Shown: piece by piece, positions 1 to 6,844 of the stretch
Numbering within the stretch: position 1 is the first letter of the stretch
How the letters are laid out: every line of letters begins with the position of its first letter
Assembly (NCBI GenBank): GCA_965530995.1
Contig: CBESOB010000069.1
Coordinates: 1-13,342, forward strand
DNA from: JABABD01 sp965530995
GTDB taxonomy: Bacteria > Bacteroidota > Bacteroidia > Flavobacteriales > Flavobacteriaceae
DNA length: 13,342 nt
Direction of reading: 5' to 3'
Notes under the pieces: generated by a model
Told to the model about the DNA's origin: nothing
Databases searched by the model: none
What the model saw: the letters and a program-made list of their open reading frames with translations, nothing else
Made by a program: the position numbers and the translations under genes

Positions 1-1
1 G

Positions 2-889
2 ATCGTAAGTTCCGTCAGAATCTGAATCTGTAAAAAAGAAGGTGTTAAAACCAACTTTTCCATTTACTAATCCAGTATTAACAGTACCATTGATCTGTAT
101 CTCGTTAACGCGAATGTCCTTACCAGTACCATCGGGTAAAGATGATACAACAAAATGAGTCAACGGAGCATTAATCGGCACATTGTGAAGGTGTACACCA
201 CCTGAATTAAATAATTCTATCTGACTAAAAGAAGTATTAAGTAAAGTTCCTCCTGTGTTGGGGTCGCCATTGTAGTATTGAAGAATGACTCCCATAGGAC
301 TAAAGTCGACTCCAGAGGTATTTATTCTACCGTCGCCATCTCTATCAAAATCACTAGCATCCAGCCCAGGAAGGCCAACGTCATCGAAAGCTCCTTGAAA
401 AAGATCGTTTGGGTCCAATCCAAGGGCTGTTAACTCGGTAACCAGAGTTGCAACAATCGGATTTACCAAATCCCCTGCCACATCATCATTCTCCAATGAA
501 AGTGTAAAGAATGAACCCAAAGGCAAAACATTTGCGCCAGTTGTACCCATTACTAATGCATTATCAAGAATTGACCCATTTAAATCTCCTGGAGTAACCG
601 AAAAACTATGTATTCGGAGATCTTGATCACCGGTATGTGCATTTGCACCATCAAAGATCTTTTGCAGACTTCCATTAGTTATATGATTTGGTAATTGAAC
701 AATTTCAAGTTCCATAAACGAAATGGTTGTTCCTTCGTCCGTGTCAAGAACACCATCATTGTCATCATCTAGATCATAAAAATCATCAACACCGTCTCCA
801 TCAAAATCTTGAGAATAAATGGTATTCGAAAAACTGAATGATAGAAGCCACAGAAGGCTTACTCCAATTATTTTAATTTTAGGTTTCAT
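2..889 (-). CDS. Secreted protein with Asp-rich calcium-binding-type repeats (3'-truncated by window edge)
   Basis: This reading frame is open from an ATG at 889 to the window edge, giving 296 residues without a stop; the C-terminus is outside. The N-terminus is a typical signal peptide (MKPKIK, a hydrophobic core at about residues 7-21, then a probable cut after YSQ near residue 27). The mature protein begins immediately with a thrombospondin-type-3-like stretch, DFDGDGVDD followed by DLDDDNDGVLD (about residues 28-49). Further DxDxDG loops lie near residue 180 (DFDRDGDGRIN) and at the window edge (DSDSDG). Such loops bind calcium in known extracellular proteins. The rest is rich in N, G, T and S and looks like beta-sandwich surface protein. 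Secreted proteins of this kind in Bacteroidota often end in a type IX secretion domain, but that part cannot be seen here. The function is unknown. It is separated from radA by 249 bases, so it probably has its own promoter. Confidence 0.85.
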   Translation of the reverse strand, partial: MKPKIKIIGVSLLWLLSFSFSNTIYSQDFDGDGVDDFYDLDDDNDGVLDTDEGTTISFMELEIVQLPNHITNGSLQKIFDGANAHTGDQDLRIHSFSVTPGDLNGSILDNALVMGTTGANVLPLGSFFTLSLENDDVAGDLVNPIVATLVTELTALGLDPNDLFQGAFDDVGLPGLDASDFDRDGDGRINTSGVDFSPMGVILQYYNGDPNTGGTLLNTSFSQIELFNSGGVHLHNVPINAPLTHFVVSSLPDGTGKDIRVNEIQINGTVNTGLVNGKVGFNTFFFTDSDSDGTYD

Positions 890-906
890 ATTTAGGTTAA
901 TAGCAG

Positions 907-927
907 AGATTTAGTGGGGCTAAATCT
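907..927 (-). repeat. Perfect 8-bp inverted repeat in the leader of the secreted-protein gene
   Basis: AGATTTAG (907-914) and CTAAATCT (920-927) are exact reverse complements separated by 5 bases. On the minus strand the hairpin would have a CCCCA loop and end 17 bases before the ATG at 889. It could be a leader hairpin affecting transcript stability or start access. There is no U-tract after it, so a terminator is unlikely. Confidence 0.45.
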
Positions 928-1019
928 TATTTATATTAAATCTTTTAGGGCTTAAATTTTATATTAAACAATATTTAAAACAAAATTGACTTCTACTAAT
1001 TAATCGTATTAAACGGATA

Positions 1020-1045
1020 ATCAATAATATATCAATTATATTGAT
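1020..1045. repeat. ATCAAT repeat cluster with imperfect palindrome
   Basis: ATCAAT occurs at 1020-1025 and 1031-1036, spaced 11 bases (about one helical turn), and its reverse complement ATTGAT lies at 1040-1045. The last two form a 15-base palindrome with a 3-base centre. It sits in the AT-rich gap about 130-155 bases upstream of the secreted-protein start at 889. It could be a regulator site. The high AT content of the gap makes chance a real alternative. Confidence 0.25.
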
Positions 1046-1111
1046 CGACTAAAGTATCATTCTTTATTGGGTTATTACAATTTAATAGATGAAATGCAAG
1101 ATATCGAATAT

Positions 1112-1147
1112 TTATTGTAGGAAAAAGCAATTTATTTCCTACAATAA
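1112..1147 (-). terminator. Hairpin overlapping the radA stop codon, probable transcript end
   Basis: TTATTGTAGGAAA (1112-1124 read as its reverse complement arm) pairs perfectly over 13 bp with the arm at 1135-1147, around a 10-base loop. The arm nearest radA contains the last codons TTA TTG and the TAG stop. On the minus strand the sequence after the stem is ATATTCGATAT, without a clean U-run, so it may be a 3'-end-protecting hairpin or a weak intrinsic terminator. Its position at the end of the block supports a role in ending the radA message. Confidence 0.5.
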
Positions 1148-2494
1148 CCGCGTAATGTCCTCAATTTTAGAAACTAATTGAATTTCAATCTTAGTATTTT
1201 TTGTAGCTATTTTATTGTGTTTTGAGACAAATATCTTCGAAAAACCTAGTTTTTCGGCTTCCACAATACGTTGGTCCACCCTTGTCACAGGACGAATCTC
1301 ACCAGAAAGACCCACTTCTGCAGCAAAGCAAATATCTTTAGAAAGTGGTACATCATCGTTAGACGAAAGAATAGCGGCAACGACAGCCAAATCAATGGCC
1401 GGATCATCTATGGTGATTCCGCCTGTTATGTTTATAAAAACGTCTTTTGCCGCTAGTTTGAATCCACAGCGCTTTTCAAGTACGGCCAATAGCATATTCA
1501 ATCTCTTTGCATTGAAGCCAGTAGCGCTGCGTTGTGGGGTGCCATAAACGGCAGTGCTTACCAATGCTTGTACTTCGATCATCAATGGACGTAAACCTTC
1601 TAAAGTGGCAGCAATGGCATTACCGCTTAGGTCTTCATCTTTTTTCGAGATCAATAATTCTGAAGGATTAGTAACTTCCCTTAAACCAGAACCTTGCATT
1701 TCGTAAATTCCTAATTCATTGGTGCTTCCAAACCTGTTTTTATTTGCTCTTAGAATCCTGAATACGTGATTCCTGTCCCCCTCAAATTGAAGCACAGTGT
1801 CTACCATATGTTCTAGAATCTTGGGGCCAGCGATATGGCCATCTTTGGTGATGTGACCAATAAGAAACACTGGAATGGATGTCTCCTTTGCGAATTTAAT
1901 AAGTTCGGTAGTACATTCCTTGATTTGTGAAATACTTCCTGCGGATGATTCAATATAATCGCTATGAAGTGTTTGAATGGAATCGATAACTAACATTTCA
2001 GGAAGTACGGCTTGTACTTGTTTAAATATATTCTGGGTCTTGGTCTCTGTGAGTATATAGCAACTGTCATTATTAGGATTGATACGTTCTGCGCGCATCT
2101 TGATTTGTTTTTGGCTTTCTTCACCAGAGACATATAGCACTTTTTGATCTATGTTCAATGCCATTTGAAGCAATAGGGTGCTTTTTCCAATTCCGGGTTC
2201 ACCACCTAATAGTACCACGGAACCTCCAACGAGACCTCCACCAAGAACACGATTGAGTTCATTATCGCCTAATTTGATGCGAAATTCACGGGTACTATCA
2301 ATGTCATTGATCTTAAGAGGCTTTGATGCACGATTAGACCTGCCTGAATCCAACTTATAACTAGTCTTATCTGGTTTTTGAAGAATTTCTTCGGCTATGG
2401 TATTCCACTCTTTACAGGCTTGGCATTGACCTTGCCATTTAGCATATTGACTTCCGCAGTTTTGACAGAAAAAAGTGGTTTTTACTTTGGCCAT
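1139..2494 (-). CDS. radA: DNA repair protein RadA (RecA-like ATPase, Sms)
   Basis: RadA is a RecA-related ATPase that helps branch migration and processing of recombination intermediates in the cytosol. The 451-residue length is normal for the family. In order: a four-cysteine zinc finger (C10xxC13 and C24xxC27), the Walker A motif GGEPGIGKST (about 97-106), a Walker B segment LVIDS (168-172), the RadA-specific KNRFG motif (252-256), and a C-terminal Lon-protease-like domain (about 285-451) containing TGGITIDDPAIDLA. All hallmark residues are present, so it should be active. The ATG at 2494 lies 6 bases after the stop of the upstream hydrolase-like gene, which implies co-transcription. The stop codon lies inside a 13-bp inverted repeat. 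Confidence 0.97.
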   Translation of the reverse strand: MAKVKTTFFCQNCGSQYAKWQGQCQACKEWNTIAEEILQKPDKTSYKLDSGRSNRASKPLKINDIDSTREFRIKLGDNELNRVLGGGLVGGSVVLLGGEPGIGKSTLLLQMALNIDQKVLYVSGEESQKQIKMRAERINPNNDSCYILTETKTQNIFKQVQAVLPEMLVIDSIQTLHSDYIESSAGSISQIKECTTELIKFAKETSIPVFLIGHITKDGHIAGPKILEHMVDTVLQFEGDRNHVFRILRANKNRFGSTNELGIYEMQGSGLREVTNPSELLISKKDEDLSGNAIAATLEGLRPLMIEVQALVSTAVYGTPQRSATGFNAKRLNMLLAVLEKRCGFKLAAKDVFINITGGITIDDPAIDLAVVAAILSSNDDVPLSKDICFAAEVGLSGEIRPVTRVDQRIVEAEKLGFSKIFVSKHNKIATKNTKIEIQLVSKIEDITRLL

Positions 2495-2500
2495 TGTTGA

Positions 2501-3649
2501 TTAGAATCCGAAATCGGCTTTAAGTTCGTCTGCCATCTCTAGCATGAAATCTTTAGTGATACCAGCTATTTCATCTAAGATATAGGCCGATTTATAGGTC
2601 TTGTATGCTTTTTTCGGCTCGCCCATTTCTTCATAATAACGAGCTATGTAATAATTACCTAACAGTGTATCAGGATAATCACGACGTGCCAATTTACCAA
2701 GTTCCTGGTAATATTCTGGCATCTCATTTTTTTCTATGGCCGACGAAATGGCCTTGAAATCATTGATCAATATTTTTTTATCGAGGCCGAACAGATTATT
2801 GATCATAGCGTATTTTTCTGTAAGATAGTTAACTGGAGAGCCTTCATAAGTAAGTATGTTCTCCTTATATTCTTTTTTACTAATGGGCTGAAATACATAG
2901 AAAATACTTTCTAATGCCTTCGGGATCGCATGTGCTACCACTGAATAGTGAGAAGGACCTTCAAAATTATCGAAATCATATTGGAGTTTCGGGTTTTCGA
3001 TTGACGCTAAATTGGTATTCAAGACTTCTACACCTTTCTTGACCGCTCTCAAATCATTAGTGGAAGTCGCTAAATAGTAGAATTTTTGACTTTCAAATTG
3101 CAGCAAACGCTCAGTAATCCTTGTTTCCATTTCCGGGGCAAGATCTGGGCTTATTGCAATATAAGCATGAAATAATGGCTCGTCCTTGAATAAGTAGTAG
3201 TTCAAGAAATTCGCTGTTTCGCCATGCCCTATGATTGCCCTAAAATTAGCCGTTCTGTAGGCCTCATTTAAGTAAGGGATAAGTTCTAAGCCAATAAATT
3301 CAAAGAAATTCGCGCCAGATTCTACAGGAAGGTAATTTTGGTCTGAATACAAGCTATCGTCCATTCGTGTATCTGCTTGATTCACACCAATAACAATGGC
3401 CTCTGGCATGTCTTCCCAATACGAATAATAATCAACATTGCCAGCAACTGCCTCGAACATATAATCGCCATCCAGAACAATAAAAAGAGGGTATGTTTTT
3501 TCTATATTTTTTTCGTAATTACGGGGTAATTGAATCTTAATTTGACGCACTTGATCCAGTTTTACAGAAGGGAATTCTTCATACTTGGTTTGGGCACTCA
3601 CAAATTGAATTGAAAGAAACAATACGGTTAAGTAGGTTAGATTTTTCAT
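2501..3649 (-). CDS. Exported alpha/beta-hydrolase-fold (esterase-like) protein with C-terminal helical repeat; probable pseudoenzyme
   Basis: The 382-residue protein starts with a clear signal peptide (hydrophobic core about 5-16, VSAQ ending near residue 20), so it acts in the periplasm or outside the cell. Residues about 25-255 resemble the putative esterase family (PF00756; Fes/IroE-like): LFIVLDGDYMF strand, then AIVIGVNQ, then the nucleophile-elbow region IIGHGETANF, then GPSHYSV with a plausible catalytic His234. In active members the elbow reads GHSxGG; here the serine position is glycine (G143, codon GGC), so ordinary serine hydrolysis looks lost. Residues about 315-375 look like a TPR-type helical pair (YYIARYYEEMGEPKKAYK). 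The ATG at 3649 is supported by the signal peptide. It is 6 bases upstream of radA and 78 bases downstream of the LPG-synthase-TM-like gene. The substrate is unknown; the function is unassigned. Confidence 0.85.
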   Translation of the reverse strand: MKNLTYLTVLFLSIQFVSAQTKYEEFPSVKLDQVRQIKIQLPRNYEKNIEKTYPLFIVLDGDYMFEAVAGNVDYYSYWEDMPEAIVIGVNQADTRMDDSLYSDQNYLPVESGANFFEFIGLELIPYLNEAYRTANFRAIIGHGETANFLNYYLFKDEPLFHAYIAISPDLAPEMETRITERLLQFESQKFYYLATSTNDLRAVKKGVEVLNTNLASIENPKLQYDFDNFEGPSHYSVVAHAIPKALESIFYVFQPISKKEYKENILTYEGSPVNYLTEKYAMINNLFGLDKKILINDFKAISSAIEKNEMPEYYQELGKLARRDYPDTLLGNYYIARYYEEMGEPKKAYKTYKSAYILDEIAGITKDFMLEMADELKADFGF

Positions 3650-3727
3650 GATAAGGGTTTAAGTAATTGGGTGACAAGATAAAAATTATTAGTGAAACTA
3701 TAATTTTGCTCAAAATATTTAGTTGAA

Positions 3728-4699
3728 CTAATCCAGCACGTCGCGGGATTTTTTTTGATTAAAAATAGGTAAATATAAGAGGGATAGTCCTCCTAAGATT
3801 ACGATCATTATTGTTTGGGATGTCCACATGATCCATCCAAAAGCCCTACTCGGGTCTTCAGGAAGGTTAAACAAAAGAAACCCTATAACGATGGCTTCAG
3901 GATACGAACCAATGCCTCCATTTGTTGCTGCAATACTAAAGCTTGCAAGAATGAAGCCTATTAATACGGCTCCAGTAGGAATATGTTCTAGATCACTTAT
4001 GGCGAACGTAGTGGTATAAAACATTAATAAATACATGCCCCAAATAAAAAAGGTGTGAAATATGAATGCCCATTTTTTCTTCATCTTGAAAATACTCATG
4101 ATGCCTTCCGCCAAGCCATTTACAAAGCCTTTAAGTTTGGTGGCAAATTTGGATTCACTTCTTTTTATTAATTGTGAGAAAATGAGAAAGAGCACTACAA
4201 GAGATGTAATTCCTATTATCACCTTCGTTGGGCTGAACTTTTCAACTAAAAAAGAATAAATGAAATCAAATTGTAGGATTAATGTCACTCCGATGATAAG
4301 AAGCATGACCATCATATCGGCGATTCTCTCGGCGATTATGGTTCCGAAACCTTTTTCAAATGGAACACCTTCGTAATTTGTGAGAATCGTGGCTCTTGCC
4401 ACTTCTCCGGATCTTGGTATGGTATAATTAATGAGATAGGTGGCGAAAACAGCCATTAAACTATTTCCTAACTTAATATTATATCCCATCGGCTCTAGTT
4501 GAAAACGCCAGCGATAGGCTCTGGATATATGGCTTAATAATCCAAAGAACATAGCAAGTAAAATCCACCAATAATCAGCATTCTTGAAATATACCAATAA
4601 CTCAGTAATAGAAATTCTTGAAAGTGAGTACCATACCAAAAACACACCTAACAATAGCGGAATGCCAATGTAAAGCATCTTTTTTAATGTCAAGTTCAC
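3728..4699 (-). CDS. YbhN/UPF0104-type integral membrane protein (LPG synthase TM region family)
   Basis: This 323-residue polytopic inner-membrane protein matches the lysylphosphatidylglycerol synthase transmembrane family (PF03706). Membrane segments are visible at about 9-27, 44-60, 79-94, 128-150, 158-178, 210-233, 243-262 and 285-311. Family-type motifs include PRSGEVAR (95-102), ERIAD (124-128) and NGGIGSYPEA (260-269). It has only the flippase-like membrane half and no C-terminal aminoacyl-transferase domain, so it should not be called MprF; members of this size are thought to move or modify lipids, but the substrate is unknown. The start is GTG at 4699, 4 bases after the panD stop; the alternative ATG at codon 8 (4678) would also keep all membrane segments. 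Spacing indicates co-transcription with panC-panD. Confidence 0.87.
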   Translation of the reverse strand: MNLTLKKMLYIGIPLLLGVFLVWYSLSRISITELLVYFKNADYWWILLAMFFGLLSHISRAYRWRFQLEPMGYNIKLGNSLMAVFATYLINYTIPRSGEVARATILTNYEGVPFEKGFGTIIAERIADMMVMLLIIGVTLILQFDFIYSFLVEKFSPTKVIIGITSLVVLFLIFSQLIKRSESKFATKLKGFVNGLAEGIMSIFKMKKKWAFIFHTFFIWGMYLLMFYTTTFAISDLEHIPTGAVLIGFILASFSIAATNGGIGSYPEAIVIGFLLFNLPEDPSRAFGWIMWTSQTIMIVILGGLSLLYLPIFNQKKSRDVLD

Positions 4700-4703
4700 T
4701 TGT

Positions 4704-5054
4704 TTACTTTAGAAGGTTAGTTGCCTCATCAGGAAATACCAAAGAAGGCTTGAAGACCTTTGCCTCATCAATATCCATGAAGGCATAGGTAATTAGTATT
4801 AACGTGTCGCCAACAGATACTTTTCTGGCCGCAGCGCCATTTAATGTTATTTCTCCACTATTGCGGGGGCCGGGTATCACATAGGTTTCCAATCGTTCAC
4901 CATTGTCATTATTAACAATCTGTACTTTTTCTCCTTGAATGATATTGGCAGCATCCATCAAGTCTTCATCAATAGTGATACTACCAATATAATTGAGGTC
5001 AGCACCGGTAACTTTAACACGATGAATCTTGGATTTTACGACTTGGATCTGCAT
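4704..5054 (-). CDS. panD: Aspartate 1-decarboxylase (pyruvoyl enzyme)
   Basis: PanD converts L-aspartate to beta-alanine, the amine half of pantothenate, in the cytosol. The 116-residue length is standard. The pro-enzyme self-cleaves between Gly24 and Ser25 (YIGSITID is seen here), turning Ser25 into the pyruvoyl group. Lys9 (KSKIHR), Arg54 and Tyr58 (ERLETYV) and the NGAAARKV segment (72-79) are all present, so activity is expected. The ATG at 5054 is 13 bases after the panC stop, and the next gene starts 4 bases after the panD stop. This places two successive steps of pantothenate synthesis in one transcript. Confidence 0.97.
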   Translation of the reverse strand: MQIQVVKSKIHRVKVTGADLNYIGSITIDEDLMDAANIIQGEKVQIVNNDNGERLETYVIPGPRNSGEITLNGAAARKVSVGDTLILITYAFMDIDEAKVFKPSLVFPDEATNLLK

Positions 5055-5067
5055 AGGGCAAAGGTAA

Positions 5068-5916
5068 TTAATTAAGTGCGATATTGTCTATTAGTCGAAT
5101 ATCATCGGCATAGACAGCAATAAACGCACGGTAGGTTTTTTTATTGGATTTTCTTTTCACTGGTTTAAGGTCGTTTATGTCTGCAATAATGCAATATTCT
5201 AATTTTAATAGAGGGTGTGCATCAAATTGCTTCCTGACCCATTTCACTACTTCATTAGCACTTTTTGTGCCAAATTTCACTTTGGCAGACTTTAAGGTTT
5301 TGAAGATGAAAGGTGCGGCTTTCTTATACTCAGGTTTTAGACGGGTATTCCTAGAACTCATTGCAAGTCCACTGGCTTCGCGTTCAATTTTACAACCCAT
5401 GATATTCACAGGAATGTTATAGCTATTCACTAATTTTCGTATGATCTGTAATTGTTGAAAATCTTTTTCACCAAAGTAGGCGCGGTCAGGTTTAACGATT
5501 TCCAGCAAACGCATGACAATAGTGCCGACTCCATCAAAATGGCCATCTCGGAATTTACCTTCCATTTCATGTTCAAGGCCATCAAAACTAAAATCTGTTG
5601 ATTTTATATTGGAATCATAGATGTCTTTGGCGGTAGGAGCAAAAATCAATATTTTATCTGAGGCACTTTTTAAAAGTTCGCTGTCGGCCTCTAAGGTCCG
5701 AGGGTATTTATTCAAGTCCTCTAGGTTATCGAATTGCGTAGGATTCACGAAAATACTCACAACCACAGCGTCATTTTGGGCCAAGGCTTGTTTCACTATA
5801 GAAATATGGCCATTGTGCAAAGCTCCCATTGTAGGGACTAAACCAATGGATTGATTGTTTTTCTTGATCCTAGAAATAGTGTTCTCAAGATCGTTTTTAA
5901 GTTTGTAAACGGTCAC
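5068..5916 (-). CDS. panC: Pantothenate synthetase (pantoate--beta-alanine ligase)
   Basis: PanC joins pantoate and beta-alanine with ATP via a pantoyl-adenylate to give pantothenate, the precursor of coenzyme A. The 282-residue length is typical. Motifs in order are PTMGALHNGH with the HxGH nucleotidyltransferase signature (His34, His37), FVNPTQF (56-62), YFGEKDFQQ (147-155) and MSSRN (186-190). The start is GTG at 5916: an in-frame TAA lies five codons upstream and the next methionine is within PTMGALH, which is needed for catalysis. A TAnnTTTG-type -7 box on the minus strand at 5940-5947 would give a leader of only about 15-20 bases. The gene opens the minus-strand block and is divergent from the GT5-like gene. 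Confidence 0.97.
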   Translation of the reverse strand: MTVYKLKNDLENTISRIKKNNQSIGLVPTMGALHNGHISIVKQALAQNDAVVVSIFVNPTQFDNLEDLNKYPRTLEADSELLKSASDKILIFAPTAKDIYDSNIKSTDFSFDGLEHEMEGKFRDGHFDGVGTIVMRLLEIVKPDRAYFGEKDFQQLQIIRKLVNSYNIPVNIMGCKIEREASGLAMSSRNTRLKPEYKKAAPFIFKTLKSAKVKFGTKSANEVVKWVRKQFDAHPLLKLEYCIIADINDLKPVKRKSNKKTYRAFIAVYADDIRLIDNIALN

Positions 5917-5939
5917 TTTAGCAAAAAATTAACAGCGTG

Positions 5940-5947
5940 CAAACTTA
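5940..5947 (-). promoter_or_regulatory. Bacteroidota-type -7 box for panC
   Basis: On the minus strand this reads TAAGTTTG, an exact match to the TAnnTTTG -7 consensus of the Bacteroidota primary sigma factor. It lies 23 bases upstream of the panC GTG. No convincing -33 TTTG was found at the right distance, so the call rests on the -7 box and its position. Confidence 0.42.
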
Positions 5948-5978
5948 ATATTTTAAAGGCAATCTGCATAAAATTTTG

Positions 5979-5986
5979 TACTTTTG
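5979..5986 (+). promoter_or_regulatory. Bacteroidota-type -7 box for the GT5-like/DUF4270/glmS operon
   Basis: The plus strand reads TACTTTTG, an exact TAnnTTTG match, 38 bases before the ATG at 6025. A transcript start near 5993 would give a leader of about 30 AT-rich bases. The two opposed -7 boxes of this divergent gap are only 31 bases apart, so the two promoters may interfere. The -33 element is not clear. Confidence 0.45.
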
Positions 5987-6024
5987 CGTGTTTTTTATTT
6001 TGAATTTTCAAAAGAAACCAGTTT

Positions 6025-6834
6025 ATGAAAGATAAGAGAATTTTATATGTCTCATCAGAAGTAGTTCCCTATTTACCAGAAACCGAAATTTCTTCAATGT
6101 CTTTTGAGGCACCAAGAATGGTGAATCAACAAGGAGGACAGATACGAATTTTTATGCCGCGTTATGGTAATATTAACGAAAGAAGACATCAATTGCATGA
6201 AGTGATACGACTTTCTGGAATAAACCTGGTCATCAATGATCTGGACATGCCTCTAATTATCAAGGTGGCTTCCATCCCAAAAGAACGTATTCAAGTTTAT
6301 TTCATCGACAACGAAGATTACTTTAAACGAAAAGCAACACTGACGGATGAAGATGGTAAACTATTTCCTGATAATGATGAACGTGCCATATTCTTCGCAA
6401 AAGGTGTTATAGAAACAGTCAAGAAACTAAATTGGGCTCCAGATATCATCCATGTGCATGGTTGGTTAGCATCATTGTTACCATTGTACTTAAAGGAATA
6501 TTACAAAGACGAACCATTGTTTTCAGAGAGCAAAGTGGTCACTTCTGTTTACGAGCAAAGTTTTGATGATACATTGAATAAGGGATTGTTTGATAAAGTC
6601 AAATTTGATAATATTGATGAGTCTATCATTGATGTCTTAAAAGAACCATCATTTAACAATATAATGAAGGTGGCGATAGATCACTCTGATGCCATTATTG
6701 AAGGGTCTAAAGACTTATCAAATGAAATTAAGCAGCATTTGAAGGATTCTGGCAAACCTGTTTTAGATTATAAAACACCAGAGGAATTCGCTGAACCGTA
6801 TACTGAATTCTATAGAAATAGCGTTTTAGATTAA
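6025..6834 (+). CDS. Orphan glycogen/starch synthase N-terminal (GT5) domain protein
   Basis: At 269 residues this matches only the first Rossmann half of glycogen synthase (PF08323): RILYVSSEVVPYL (5-17), a segment like the RVxxPxY region at FMPRYGNI (43-50), VYFIDNEDYF (91-100), DERAIFFAKGVIE (118-130) and DIIHVHGWLASLLPLYLK (140-157). Full GlgA proteins are about 480 residues and need the second GT-B half for catalysis; it is absent. The KxGGL ADP-glucose-binding motif expected after the first strand is replaced by LPETEISSMSF. Glycogen synthesis by this protein alone is therefore unlikely; a binding, scaffold or regulatory role, or pairing with another subunit, is inferred. The gene heads an operon with DUF4270 and glmS, 10 bases before the former. 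Automated annotation would probably call it glgA; that name should be avoided. Confidence 0.85.
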   Translation: MKDKRILYVSSEVVPYLPETEISSMSFEAPRMVNQQGGQIRIFMPRYGNINERRHQLHEVIRLSGINLVINDLDMPLIIKVASIPKERIQVYFIDNEDYFKRKATLTDEDGKLFPDNDERAIFFAKGVIETVKKLNWAPDIIHVHGWLASLLPLYLKEYYKDEPLFSESKVVTSVYEQSFDDTLNKGLFDKVKFDNIDESIIDVLKEPSFNNIMKVAIDHSDAIIEGSKDLSNEIKQHLKDSGKPVLDYKTPEEFAEPYTEFYRNSVLD

Positions 6835-6844
6835 AGAAGAATTA

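Noticed and set aside
921..944. TAAATCTT direct repeat (921-928 and 937-944)
   Set aside because: An 8-base AT-rich repeat in an AT-rich gap is likely by chance, and the first copy is already explained by the 907-927 hairpin.
1215..1547. 110-codon open frame antisense to radA
   Set aside because: It lies opposite the RadA Lon-like domain, with composition expected from an antisense shadow and no start context or neighbour logic.
3650..3727. Separate promoter for the hydrolase-like gene and radA in the 78-base gap
   Set aside because: No exact TAnnTTTG match was found on the minus strand; near matches are expected in DNA this AT-rich. A promoter here remains possible but unsupported.
3728..4699. 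Calling the YbhN-like gene mprF (lysylphosphatidylglycerol synthase)
   Set aside because: The catalytic aminoacyl-transferase half is missing; only the membrane half is present.
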